Positions 1 through 9,826 of a DNA stretch of 64,000 nt are shown here, one piece after another; position 1 is the first letter of the stretch; each line of letters begins with the position of its first letter. A program made the position numbers and the translations under genes. The DNA comes from Paratinospora sagittata (taxonomy: Eukaryota > Streptophyta > Magnoliopsida > Ranunculales > Menispermaceae): the NCBI GenBank assembly GCA_035771175.1, contig CM069598.1:22117438-22181437 (forward strand). Direction: 5' to 3'. Under the pieces are notes generated by a model. The model ran no database searches and had not been told where the DNA came from. It worked only from the letters and a program-made list of their open reading frames with translations.

Positions 1-1059
1 CCTGAATCATTTGATCCTTTCATTAAAGAGGAATGTTCTGACAAGGTTTTAGAATGTAAAAGTTCTGAAAAGTTGTACGATTCTGACAAGTTCTGAAAAC
101 GTATTCGTACATTTCTTAAAAGGTTAACAAAAATAGCAGTAATGTCAGAGCAGCAAAAATATCTTTTCAATCATTTTGTTCCTTTGAAGGCGCTATTGAA
201 TAGTAAGCGTCCTAACTTACTTTGACAATTGAATGACTCAAATTGTGAGGGTGCTATTTCGCAGTAAGCGTCTTGCTTTGTTTTAAAACATTTGACACAT
301 GAGGGCACTACTCAAAAGTAAGAGTCCTGAACTATCAAAAATAGTTTTAAACCAATGTTAAGTGCGCTGATGGACAATAAGCGTCCTGAAATTTTTTTAA
401 GTTGATTCTAAAGATGAGACCTACACAAGTAGCGTCCTAATAATTTATTCAATCTATAACTTATCAGCATCCTTAAAGATAGAAATCACTTAAAGACAAA
501 AAGAACTTTCAGCGAGCTGAAACTAAGTTAGCGTCCTAACATTCCCAAAGGTTGATAAAAGAAAGGTTGCTACTAAGAAGTAAGCGTTCTTATTAATCAG
601 TTCAATTCAACCTTGTGCTTCCTAATATTTTATCAGCGTCCTGACTCATCAGGTCCAGGAGGGTGCTACGAAAACATTAGCATCCTGAAAGACTTTTACA
701 AAAGCGATTTTTGATTTCTCGATTGAAGCTCGATAAAACATAATGTAGTCGGATTAAATCGAATATGCAACCGATCGATTAAAACATGCAGACATGCATA
801 TTGCTGAATCACATGACAAAGAAGGTTCTACAACCTATCATAATCTAATCATCAACTAAACATCTTCAAACGATCATGGTCTTTAAGAAGATCTTTTAAT
901 ACGTTCGCCATGCATCATTGAATCTTTGAAACCTTCAAGTGAGATTAGATATGCCATATGTGCGGTAATATCATAAACATAATGTAGTTTTGTAATCATC
1001 AAAATCTTTCACAATAGGGACATATTCTTGTAAGGAACATGAGGATAATTGGTGCAACA
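1..1059 (-). repeat. Type C copia-like LTR, reverse, partial
   Basis: This is the U3 side of an LTR read on the minus strand and cut by the window edge. Its reverse complement matches the type C LTR that begins at 27986: the same order of a Met-less U3 start, a stretch with AATGATGCATG, then units of the form aggacgct..agcgccctc (here seen as agcgtcct and gagggcgct between about 190 and 700). The LTR terminus is ggtgcaaca at 1051-1059, the reverse of a TGTTG start. Next to the terminus is a short internal duplication of the gggacat..gaggataa segment that the 27986 copy lacks. No polypurine tract lies beyond 1059, so this is a 5' or solo LTR. Confidence 0.75.
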
Positions 1060-1209
1060 CTTCCATGGGAAGTTCTTGCCCTCGCTTAGATGAATCTGCT
1101 CCAGAACATTTGAGAAATGTTTAGAAATTCCTCTATGTTTTACCCGATCATGCCAAATCAACAATTTTTTTTGTCCTTTTGTAAACCCTTTTGTAATACT
1201 CTTTTTCAA
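1060..1209 (-). pseudogene. Possible copia GAG-pre-integrase fragment
   Basis: A 50-residue open stretch on the minus strand reads WHDRVKHRGIS, which recalls the WH.RLGH start of the copia GAG-pre-integrase domain. It breaks at the type C LTR terminus at 1059. No cysteine pair of the integrase zinc site can be confirmed. It runs opposite to the type B element whose 3' LTR follows, so it would belong to another insertion. This is a weak match on a few residues and may be chance. Confidence 0.25.
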
Positions 1210-2790
1210 ATGGTCAAGTGATTAGATGTGTGTATGAACATCCTGATTTGCTCTTTATGTATCATACATATTTAGTTTTGCACACTTCACATCTTAGCTA
1301 TTGTTCTTCATCTTGATTGATTATGCTTTACTATTATGGTTGATTTTTGAATTTCTGGAATGCTTAAATATGTGTGTGAATGCTCTGTTCAATCCTCTGC
1401 TTTACTTACACAATCAGCTCTGCACACCTCATCACCTTGTTACGGCCACTAACATGTTTGTTTACTCTTTGCCATTATGCTTGATTCTATAATGGCAAAA
1501 TTATCTTTTACTGTCTCTGATGCTTAATTACTTTGCTTTCATGAGCATGATTATATTTTATCATGCTAATTGTTGAATTGAATATTTCCTGATACATAGT
1601 ATCATGTTGAAATCTTATAATGACTAATGCTACTTTCTTTGCAGTATTTCTACTATCAGTTTGTGGTATCTTTCTTAAGGTTAATCACATCTTTCATCAA
1701 TATTTGCTTATGATATGCATAATCTATTTTTGATTATATGATGTTAAATGAATATCATGACTATATGCTTATCTTGCATCTTATGTGGCATTTGATTATA
1801 TCATTTGATATTCTCAATAGCTAGGCTGCGCTTAACAATTTGTTTCTGCCTATGCTTGTTCATATCATGATCATGTTTCTTTTGAATTTATAGAATCATA
1901 TCTATGCATGACTCATGAATATGCAAATCAATAGGCCATGTACATTAGTATTCATCATTCACATAGGTCTCTTGAAAGGAAAATTGCCTATACTCATATC
2001 TATTATCTTTTGGCATTCTCTTTATCGTACATCATAAAAGCATCAAATTCTTGAATATTTGATTTCCAATGAGTGCATATTCTTCAAAATCATTTTTCAT
2101 CAGAATCAAACAGTTTAGGCTATGCTTCGATTGAAATTATTTTCCTAGAATATGGAAATGAATGCATGCTATTGCTTGAATAATCCTTATGGAATTTAGC
2201 ATATACTCATCATTAGGCTCTATTCTTCATCTTATATATCTTCAGACGCCTAAACTATGAAAAGTTCATAATTTTCCATCTACACATGCCATTGATGTTG
2301 TTCTTAAATCGTAAATCTTGTATGCATCGATTGCTTGGGACTTTTGAATCTAATAGATGTCATGTACTTCAAAATTATATACTCTGCATCCTATTAGAAT
2401 CATGATAGCTAGGCCTTGCTTAATCATAAATCATTTTTGCCTACGCTATGGAAATTAAAGTACGCTTGTGTTTAATTGTTTACAATTTTAAAAGCACATT
2501 CTATGCTTGGCTTGGACTGTTTATCAAATCTATACTTTTGCCAAACACTGGAGAATGATTGCCCACGTCCAAAATTCTTTTTGAATTTATCCTTTGGCAA
2601 TTCTTTTTCATCCCCTATAACTATACGTTTCTTGGCTATGCTATTGTTTCAAAATCTTATAGCCTATGAATAAGTCAAACTATTTCTCACTGTGCTTAAA
2701 AGATAAGATCTACTTCTCACATGACTAAGTATAGTAGACCTTACGCATTCCCATGTACCTAATTATGACATGACATCATAAATCATCTTG
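1210..2790. other. AT-rich non-coding interior of a copia element
   Basis: About 1.6 kb of AT-rich sequence with no reading frame longer than about 65 codons and no domain I recognise. Variants of the words taggct, atgctt and tcatcatt recur irregularly. Its place just before a cluster of polypurine tracts and a 3' LTR marks it as the 3' untranslated interior of a SIRE/Maximus-like copia element, whose coding part is outside the window or was lost. Confidence 0.5.
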
Positions 2791-2805
2791 AGGGTGAATG
2801 CACAA

Positions 2806-3016
2806 AGTATGGGGGAGTCTCCATGTAAGGGGGAGCTTCGCTACTCTACTACGTCACGACAGTGGGGGAGATCTAAGTTTTTTTTTTTTACCTTTTTGTT
2901 CATGACAAAGGGGGAGAAGAAAAATAAGAAAATTAGATGGGGGAAAGAAAAATATTGATCTTTTTGCTTAAGCGTTTCATTTTTCGATTTGTTTGTTATC
3001 ATAAAAAAGGGGAGAT
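2806..3016 (+). other. Polypurine tract cluster, with the PPT next to the type B 3' LTR
   Basis: GGGGGAG-type tracts occur at about 2811, 2829, 2863, 2909 and 2938. The last, aaaaaaggggagat at 3003-3016, abuts the LTR start TGTTGACC. Several upstream copies of the tract before the true polypurine tract are a known habit of SIRE/Maximus copia elements, so this supports the family call. The last tract is the likely primer site for plus-strand DNA synthesis. Confidence 0.8.
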
Positions 3017-3599
3017 TGTTGACCTAAGCGGTTCATCTCTTAGCACGCCCGTAAGTATACTTGATGAAGTATATTTTGATGATCACAAACAAAATCTCTT
3101 TCGGTGCTAACGAGCTTTTATCAAGAACCTATCTCAGCACCTCAGGAAAGCAAAAAGCCAAAGAATGATTCGATCAAGGAATTCAAGATCATATCAGACG
3201 TTCAAGATCGTTTCAATCAAAAGACCTCAAAGATCATATCACGATTTCAAGATCACACCACACGAACGATTCGATCAAGTGCTTCAAGTCTACATCATTT
3301 GATCAACGTTCACAAAATTCAACTCAAGCACGAAGTCCACATCGAAGATCTCATAATAAAGAGTTGAATTTAAAAATTATGAGAAATACACAATATTTAA
3401 GGTATATTTGTCTCTAATCGATATTGCTCAAGCGTTTTTCAAAACCATGCACAAATCACTTGCATATTTGCATGTTTTGATCATACGCTTTATGGTATTT
3501 CAAATGATTTAATTTTCTATGTTTAATTTGAAATTTATCGAGTTTTTAGTCGCATTTATCGTATTTTTAATTGTGAGTCAAAACTACTTTTCAAGAGTC

Positions 3600-4260
3600 T
3601 TTTAGGACGCTAATGATTTAGTAGCGCTCTCTTGAACTTGATAAGTCAGGACACTGATGATTCGTTAGGACGCTGATAACATTCAAGGTTGAATTGAACT
3701 GATTCATCAGGATGCTTACTTGTAAGTAGTTGCCTCCCTTTAGTCAACCTCTGAAGTTGTCAGGATGCTGACTCAACATCTGCTTACTAAAAGATTTCTA
3801 AGTTCTTCAAAGAATTTATCTTTGAGGATGCTGATAGTTATAAGTTGGATTAACTATTAGAACGCTACCTGGATAGGAGCGCCCTCATCTTTGGGAACTA
3901 ACTTAATAACTTTCAGGATGTTGATTGTCCTTCAATGCACTTGGTTTTATTTTTCAAATATTTTGAAATGACAGGACGCTTACATAGTTATAGCGCCCTT
4001 GTGTTTTATTTTTTAAATGGTATGACGCTTACTCGGAAAGTAGTGCCCTCATGTACTTAAATGTTTTAAAACAAAACATGACGCTAACTGTGCATTAGCA
4101 CCCTCCGTTGTGCGGTTTAGTTGTTTCTGTTGCAAAGCAAGTCAGGACGCTTACGAGTTAGTAGCGCTCTCACTTCATTATTTAGCATAACGCTTATATA
4201 TAATGAGAGCCCTCAAGGAACAAAGTGACAAAGTTGATATTATGCATCAGGACGTTGATT
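3600..4260 (+). repeat. U3 array of GACGCT..AGCGCCCTC inverted-repeat units
   Basis: Roughly ten diverged units, spaced 50 to 90 bp apart, each begin aggacgct and close, after 8 to 16 bases, with agcgccctc or agcgctctc. CGCT and AGCG pair in each unit, so the array is a run of small imperfect palindromes. It lies upstream of the TATA-like box, within U3. The same array is in the A and C LTRs. Confidence 0.75.
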
Positions 4261-4549
4261 ACGGAATCAAAATGCTAGTTCAACAACTGTCACTATTCTA
4301 ACAAGTACACCATATAAGTCTACTTTTTCAGAATGGATCTTTGCACAGAATCCTTTTCAGATTTATCAGAGATCTTCTCTGATGAATGAATCAAGTTTTC
4401 TATAACATTCCTTATTCATGTAATTTGAAAAGAACCAGAATGTTAGTGAAAATTGTAGTTACCATTTTCAAATAACATTCTAGCCGTTGTGTGTAAACGT
4501 TCACATTGTATTTGAACTTCAAATGTCTAACGATTATTATCTACTAGGT

Positions 4550-4558
4550 CTGTAAATA
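4550..4558 (+). promoter_or_regulatory. TATA-like box of the type B LTR
   Basis: ctgtaaata stands where sister LTRs read ctataaata or ctataaatt, followed by a conserved aacacttt. The G is a change from the sister TATA box, so this promoter may be weakened. Confidence 0.55.
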
Positions 4559-5307
4559 CTAACACTTTGAATCAAACAACTTGCCGATAATTTTTATTGT
4601 GCCAAAAACTTTTTGAATGTCAGTCGTTGTTTAATCTTTCAAATGTTCTAAGTTTTCAAAGTATTCTTCACTTTTACTTTACTTAGTTAAAATATTTTCA
4701 TATTGAGCTTCAATTATATTCTATCTTTGAAAATATATTTGAACTGATTTCTACTCAAATTTTTAGCACTTATCTATACTTAACATCAATCATGCTCATG
4801 AAGGAATTTGAGAAATAGTTCATGAGAGATACAGTTTTACTTGATTTCATATCTTAAGTACTGTATCAAACTATATCAATAGTTGTGTTAACTACTGAAT
4901 ATTGAACCAGAAGTTTTTATGCTTATACACTTTATCTATATTGAAAACTGTCCGAGTTTATGCTCTACACTGGTCTTGCATTTTCAACTTCAATGTTTTA
5001 ATGGTATTATTATGTTTTCGAAGAAACACTTAATTGATTTACATATCATTCATGCTTTTCAAAACTGCACTTGAGCAATATCGAACATTGAAAGGTAAAG
5101 GACTGTAATGTCTCTTAGCATTACGGATTCAAATTTATACATCTTTGTAATGCTATGCATTTGAGCTTAATTATAAACTGTCCTACTCAGTTAGAACCAA
5201 CATTATTATTTTGTGTTGTAATGCTGGTGTGTTTCTGGATTGAAACAACAAGGACAAGTGAATGTAGTTCACTTAATGATTTCAAGGTGAAATCATGTTA
5301 AGGTTCA

Positions 5308-5590
5308 TCCTCACCTATAAGTAGGAAAATCGGTTCATCCTTACCCCGTAAAAGGATAGGTTCGTCCTTACCTATAAAAGGATAGGTTATCTCTGAACCT
5401 GTAAAAGAGAAATGGTTCTTCCTCATCCCGTAAAAGGAAAACGGTCCTTCCTCATCCCGTAAAAGTAACAAGGGTTTTTCCTCATCCCGGAAAAAGGAAA
5501 TGTGGTTCATCCTTAGCCCGCAAAAGGATAGGTTTGCCCTGAACTTGTAAAAGGGCATGTATAATGGTTTGGTTCTCACACGTAAGAGAA
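5308..5590 (+). other. Array of about ten short stem-loops in the type B LTR leader
   Basis: Successive hairpins: TCCT/AGGA (5308-5326), ATCCTT/AAGGAT (5337-5357), TCCTT/AAGGA (5365-5382), TCTCT/AGAGA (5390-5410), TTCCT/AGGAA (5419-5439), one broken copy near 5448, TTTCCT/AGGAAA (5477-5500), ATCCTT/AAGGAT (5509-5529), GCCCT/AGGGC (5536-5556) and TTCTC/GAGAA (5573-5590). The loop stays close to acccgtaa. It lies about 750 bp past the TATA box, so it should be in the RNA. Confidence 0.75.
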
Positions 5591-5630
5591 TCAATTAGTG
5601 GATAGAGAAAATTCTAATTAAGAGATTAGG

Positions 5631-5659
5631 TAGTGGACGTAGGCTTGGCTGAACCACTA
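5631..5659 (+). other. U5 hairpin conserved across A, B and C LTRs
   Basis: TAGTGG at 5631-5636 pairs with CCACTA at 5654-5659 around an inner GGC/GCT pair. The block tagtggacgtaggc..gaaccactataaatc recurs in the A LTRs at 8100-8150, 27405-27440 and (reverse) 56140-56170, and in the type B solo LTR near 47430-47460. Confidence 0.6.
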
Positions 5660-5807
5660 TAAATCCTAGTGTGCTTTACGTTTTGCATTTTACTTTATGG
5701 TTAGTATGTGCATTTAATCGCAATGTACCAATGTACATCACTAAGTCATTGGAAAAGTTTAAATTGACCATCACACGTAATTCACCCCCCTCTTGGGTGC
5801 ACCAACA

Positions 5808-7122
5808 AATAAGAGCAGAAATAGAAGCTTGCTTGAGATGATCGAACACCTTCACACATTCTTGACTAAATACAAAGGGTGCATCCTTCTCAAGTACGTT
5901 GGATAATGGCTTGGTTATGTTGGAAAAGTCCTTGAGAAACCTTCTGTAGAAACTCGCATGACCCAAAAAGCTTCGAATCCCTTTGACATTGATTGGGTAA
6001 GTAAGCTTCTTAAGGCCACTATTTCTGCCCTGTCAACTTTTAACCCTTGTGAAGACACTCTGTGGCCAAGTACAATCCCCTCTTAGACCATAAAATGACA
6101 TTTTTCCCAGTTGAGCACTAAGTTCTTGTCTTTACATCTTTGCAACACCAAGGCCAAATTTCTCAAACAATGATCAAATGAAGACCCAAAAATTGAAAAA
6201 GTCATCCATAAATACCTCCGTAATGTCCTCCACTAGGTCAGCAAAAACAACCATCATACTCCTCTGAAAGGTTGTTAGAGCATTGCACAAACCAAATGAC
6301 ATACTTCTGAACGCAAATGTACCATAGGGACAAGTTAAGGTGATCTTTTCTTGGTCGTTAGGAGCTATGGAAATCTGGTTGTAACCTAAGTACCCATCTA
6401 GAAAAAAATAATATTGGAAACCTGCTAGCCTGTCTAGCATCTAATCAATGAAAGGAAGGGGAAAGTGGTCATTCGTTGTGGCCTTGTTCAGTTTTCTGTA
6501 ATCAATAGAGACTCTCCGTCCTGTTATTGTCCTTGTAGAGATCGACTCATTATTCTCATGATTTACCAATGTGATGTCATCCTTCTTTGGTACAACCTGA
6601 ACTGTCAGAGATGGCATAGACGATCCCTGCCTTGAGCCATTTGAGGATTTTTGCTTTCACGACTTCCTTCATGGCTGGGTTCAGTCTTTTTCTTTTGTAT
6701 GCTTGTACAACTCTTCCATCAGAATCTTGTGCATGCATATTGTAGGACTTATACCCTTGATATCTGGAATAGACCATCCAATGGCAGACTTGTGTTCTCT
6801 CAAGATTCTGAACAACTTTCTTCTTGCATCTTGGATACGGACGATGAAATGATCATTGGAAAAGTGGACTCGACCCCCAAAAATGCATATATCAGATGAT
6901 CTGGCAATGGCTTCAATTTTGGTGCTGGAACACTCAATTCTTTTGAAGAAGCCACATCTTCAATGTTCTCAATCTTCATTCGGGAAGATTCTTCAACAGA
7001 CGCCTCAAGAGACAATAGATAGTGGTTGTCCTCTTCATTTTTCACAACATTTTCAGAAATCAAATGGACAAGACACCTCTCTAAGGGATCCACTGGACTC
7101 ATCTCCATCTTTCTCTCATAGA
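5808..7122 (-). pseudogene. pol: Ath2: Athila pol, RT to protease linker, broken
   Basis: On the minus strand this holds the linker between protease and reverse transcriptase (DPLERCLVH and PKLKPLPDHL near 6890-7080), the start of RT (AISDSS near 6600), the fingers and palm (MLDRLAGFQYYFFLDGYLGY from 6440) and the catalytic motif FMDDF near 6200. It then passes into the RT thumb (MGHASFYRRF, 5966-5900). Frameshifts fall after FMDDF and near 6590. The left edge is cut by the type B LTR at 5807 and the right edge by CopA-1 at 7123; the same reading resumes at 27553. Identity comes from close similarity to Ath1 at 13220-14700. Confidence 0.85.
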
Positions 7123-7429
7123 TGTTATCTCAAGGAACCCCATGATATGAATGTTTTGATGATTCCAAATATCTCGAATTTGTGTATCTAATGATCTCGT
7201 CTAGTGTTTCAGATTTATCAAGAATCAAGATCAAGGATCAGTGCTCACAAGCCTATTGGATTCACGAGTAGGTAGTGCCCTCGTGCATCTAAACTTTCCT
7301 TATTCTGATTCATGAAATACGTTTTTTAAACTTTCCTTATTCGTGAATCCAAAGAGAATTAGAATGTTAATAAAATGTACAGTTGCCATTTTTGTGATAC
7401 ATTCTAGCTGTTGTATGTAAACATTCATA

Positions 7430-7483
7430 TTTGAAATTCAAATTCAAATGAACAACAACTTCATCTCTACTAGTCTATAAATA
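7430..7483 (+). promoter_or_regulatory. CopA-1 5' LTR core promoter
   Basis: ctataaata at 7475-7483 is followed by ccaacactt. Upstream at 7430-7442 is a 13 bp inverted repeat, TTTGAAATTCAAA. The pair is conserved in the 3' LTR (26729-26782) and in the type B solo LTR (43075-43127), which argues that both are promoter parts. Confidence 0.7.
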
Positions 7484-7867
7484 CCAACACTTAATAATAT
7501 GTAAAAACCATTGAAAATTCTTTGAGGCAAAACACTCTTGAAAGTTAGTCGAATTTTCACTTGATTAAAAAGTTTGAACTATTTTGTTGTCAAAGCACTT
7601 TCTTTGAAACTCTGTTTACTCAAAAGATTTTCATACTGAGCCAAATTTCTATCTTTATCTAAAAATCTATTTGAAAGATATTGAACTGTTTTCACTCAAA
7701 TCTTCAGTACTGTTTTAAAATATATTATTCTTGCTGAAAGGGAAATTTGAGAAATAGTTCATAGGATACAGTTGTATTTCATTTCATATCTTGCATACTG
7801 TATCAAGGTTGTAACAGTAATTATATAAACTACTGAGTTGCTACTCTTGTTTTTCAACAAGTGCTTA

Positions 7868-8066
7868 GGTAGTTCCCACACTTGTAAGCTGAGAAGGTTT
7901 AGGTTTGTCTCACACCCGTAAGTTGAGATAGGAGGTAGTTCTCTAACCTGTAAGTTGAGAGGTATAGGTTGGTCTCAAGACTGCAAGTTGAGCAGTGTAG
8001 CGGTTGTTCTCACACCCGGAAGTTGAGAAAATGTGTAACGGTTTGATTCTCACCTGTAAGAGAATC
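7868..8066 (+). other. Stem-loop array of the type A LTR leader
   Basis: Hairpins include TCTCA/TGAGA (7908-7928), TCTCT/AGAGG-like (7939-7962), TTCTCA/TGAGAA (8007-8029) and GATTCTC/GAGAATC (8045-8066, seven perfect pairs). Loops are variants of cacccgtaagt. The stems differ from those of type B while the loop words match. Confidence 0.7.
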
Positions 8067-8256
8067 CCTTAGTGAACATGTTTAAAATCTTAACTGAGGA
8101 GGTTAGGTACTGGACGTAGGCAAGTAGCCGAACCACTATAAGTCGACTGTGCAAATTTATTTATTTTCTGCACTTTTATTTTGCCATTGCATTTAGCTTT
8201 AAATTGTCTAAGTGTCCAATTCACCCCCTATTCTTAGATATTTTTGGGCCAACAAT

Positions 8257-8268
8257 TGGTATCAGAGC
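8257..8268 (+). other. CopA-1 primer binding site
   Basis: TGGTATCAGAGC starts two bases after the 5' LTR end. It is the standard plant copia primer site complementary to the 3' end of initiator methionine tRNA. The spacing fixes the LTR end at 8254. Confidence 0.9.
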
Positions 8269-8310
8269 AGTGTTGCTTTTCAAAGAAACTTCACAATTTC
8301 TTTGACATCA

Positions 8311-8402
8311 ATGGCAATGTCCAGATGCATAGTCATGGGAATAGGTCAACCTATAGATAGACCACCTTTATTTAATAGAGACTAGTTTTAAGATTGGATG
8401 AT
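8311..8402 (+). pseudogene. gag: CopA-1 gag, first part, split by Ath1
   Basis: The first ATG after the primer site opens a frame with PPLFNRD then an in-frame stop and DWM, the usual N-terminus of copia-type Gag (DUF4219-like, PPLF..NF..W). Ath1 is inserted at 8402/8403; the frame continues at 17823 after the duplicated target (atgat at 8398-8402, acgat at 17823-17827). At least two stops lie in this short part. Confidence 0.75.
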
Positions 8403-9811
8403 TGTTGCAATAAATTCACTTTCGCAAGTGTATGAATAGTCAAGTTCTAATAAATTCGAGGTGAGTCGGGTTATCGTATCCATAGGGATTGTTTACCTCA
8501 CCAATTACCGTTTTCACTAATTTCTAACTTTTTCTAGTAATCAAACTATAGAGATTTAAATGAATTAAAAATCAAATGTAACTAATTTAAACTAAGCGAA
8601 TTGTGAGAAAAGTCAATATATGCGAAAATCTAGAGAATTGACTTCACCTAACCTTTTAATTAGGTAATTTAGACATGTCTAGTATCAAATCAATTTCTTA
8701 GTCTATAAGTAAAAATCCTCTCGTCTCTAATTCCCTCTCTCAAGTGTCGAATTAGAACGTATCATTAAGATTAAGATTCGATCTCTCGATAAAACCATAA
8801 TTCCTAACAACCTAATAAACTCTGTGATTTTCCTACAACTTCACGAAACCTTGTAAACCTCTTGATTCTACAATGAATTCATGTAATAATCCCCTAGTTA
8901 CAACCTAGAAAACCCTCTCTCGAGTGTCACCTTCTAAGTTTAGAATCATTCGATTTGTGGCCAAGAAACCGAAAGCATTAAGAATATGAAATTATAAATA
9001 AACTATAGAAATTTCATTGATAATAAATAAAATCTAATATTAAACCATAATATTCAAGTTAGGATCCGTATCCTCTCTAGAACAATATATTAGTTCATAC
9101 TTTGAATGATCAAAACACAAAACATGGAGAAAAACTCTAAAGTAAACATGAATATCAAACTAGAAATATTGGAACTTGAATCTTCCTCCTTGCTTCCAAA
9201 CCCGAATCTTCGCGTTCCTTCACTCCTAGCCTTCTTGTTGTATTCACCAATGCGTTCTCCTCGAAAAGCCCTCAAATTTGATATATTATATGACCTTTTC
9301 GTCCAAAATCCAAATTGGAAAGTCCTCAAAATGCCAAAACGTAACTTCCAAAAACCTTAGCGCCGCGGCCCCCAGAACCTCCATTTACTGATCACCTAGC
9401 ACGGCGACGTGCGTCGCGGCGCCCAGAGACTGGGTTGTGCTCAGTCTGTGGACTTAGCCATTTTGCTGCTCCACTTGACTTCCCTCTTGTGGACTTCACC
9501 AATTTTCTCCTACTTTTTGACTTGGGTTCTTCATGAAACATCATCTAGGCTTCTCATATGTTGTGTCCATCATTCATGCCCACTTCCACACATCTAAATA
9601 CCTACAAAACAATGCAAAACAAGTAATTAACACACTCAAAACATAAATTGATCCAACATATAAATTAACAAACCGAAATAATGCATAAAACTAATTTATT
9701 CCTAGACTAACAAATGACTCAAAACTAACATAAACACACTAAACTAACGCATAAGTCATCCTAAAACAATTATAAAACACTCCTAAAACATGTCTAAATA
9801 TGCAACTATCA
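8403..9811 (-). repeat. Ath1 3' LTR
   Basis: Runs from TGTTGCAAT to gcaactatca on the plus strand. It lies beside the polypurine tract, so it is the 3' LTR in element orientation. It carries CpG-rich motifs at 9360-9375 and 9410-9426 and the block ggacttagccatttt near 9460 shared by all Athila LTRs here. Confidence 0.92.
9360..9426 (-). promoter_or_regulatory. Paired CpG-rich motifs in Athila LTR
   Basis: gcgccgcggcccccaga and gtcgcggcgcccaga stand about 50 bp apart in otherwise AT-rich DNA. Equivalent pairs are at 17371-17433, 51324-51407, 53793-53860 and 55393-55460. No known factor is claimed. Confidence 0.45.
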
Positions 9812-9826
9812 AATACCCCCAAACTT
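9812..9826 (-). other. Ath1 polypurine tract
   Basis: On the minus strand this reads aagtttgggggtatt, directly before the LTR end. It is the usual Athila polypurine tract form and primes plus-strand DNA. Confidence 0.8.

Larger units (their letters stand above)
3017..5807 (+). repeat. Type B copia 3' LTR
   Basis: The LTR starts TGTTGACCTAAGCGG directly after the polypurine tract and ends gcaccaaca at 5807, where Athila sequence begins. Length is 2791 bp. In order it holds a U3 start, an array of GACGCT..AGCGCCCTC units (3600-4260), a TATA-like box (4550-4558), about 700 bp of AT-rich sequence, a stem-loop array (5308-5590), a U5 hairpin (5631-5659) and an AATTCACCCCCC tail. It matches the solo LTR at 41618-47602. 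The 5' LTR of this element would lie left of the window. The right target-site copy would be aataa at 5808-5812. Confidence 0.9.
7123..8254 (+). repeat. CopA-1 5' LTR, internally deleted
   Basis: This copy is 1132 bp against about 1980 bp for its partner (24198-27547 less the nested LTR). Both begin TGTTATCTCAAGGAACC and end in a CACCCCC..gggccaaca tail. The junction is near 7258, where aagcctattgg jumps to the end of the U3 array (tagtgccctcgtgcatc). About 850 bp carrying nearly all of the GACGCT units is missing. TATA box, stem-loops and U5 remain. Confidence 0.9.

Noticed and set aside
1009..1059. Extension of the WHDRVKH fragment into the LTR
   Set aside because: The frame crosses the LTR terminus at 1059, so the last residues are LTR sequence.
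1301..2673. Hydrophobic small frames (1301-1492, 2476-2673) as possible membrane proteins
   Set aside because: Short frames in AT-rich copia non-coding DNA; hydrophobic residues follow from T-rich codons.
5298..5594. Frame with repeated DEEPLLLLRDEEGPF-like peptide, as a repeat protein
   Set aside because: It is the antisense reading of the stem-loop array; the same peptide arises at 43984-44181 and 47177-47374 from other copies of the array.
9106..9360. Open frame MIKTQNMEKNSKVN.. that recurs at 17115-17546 and, reversed, at 24974-25420
   Set aside because: All three are inside Athila LTRs and antisense to the element. They are alike because the LTRs are copies; the frames end at different places and have no domain.
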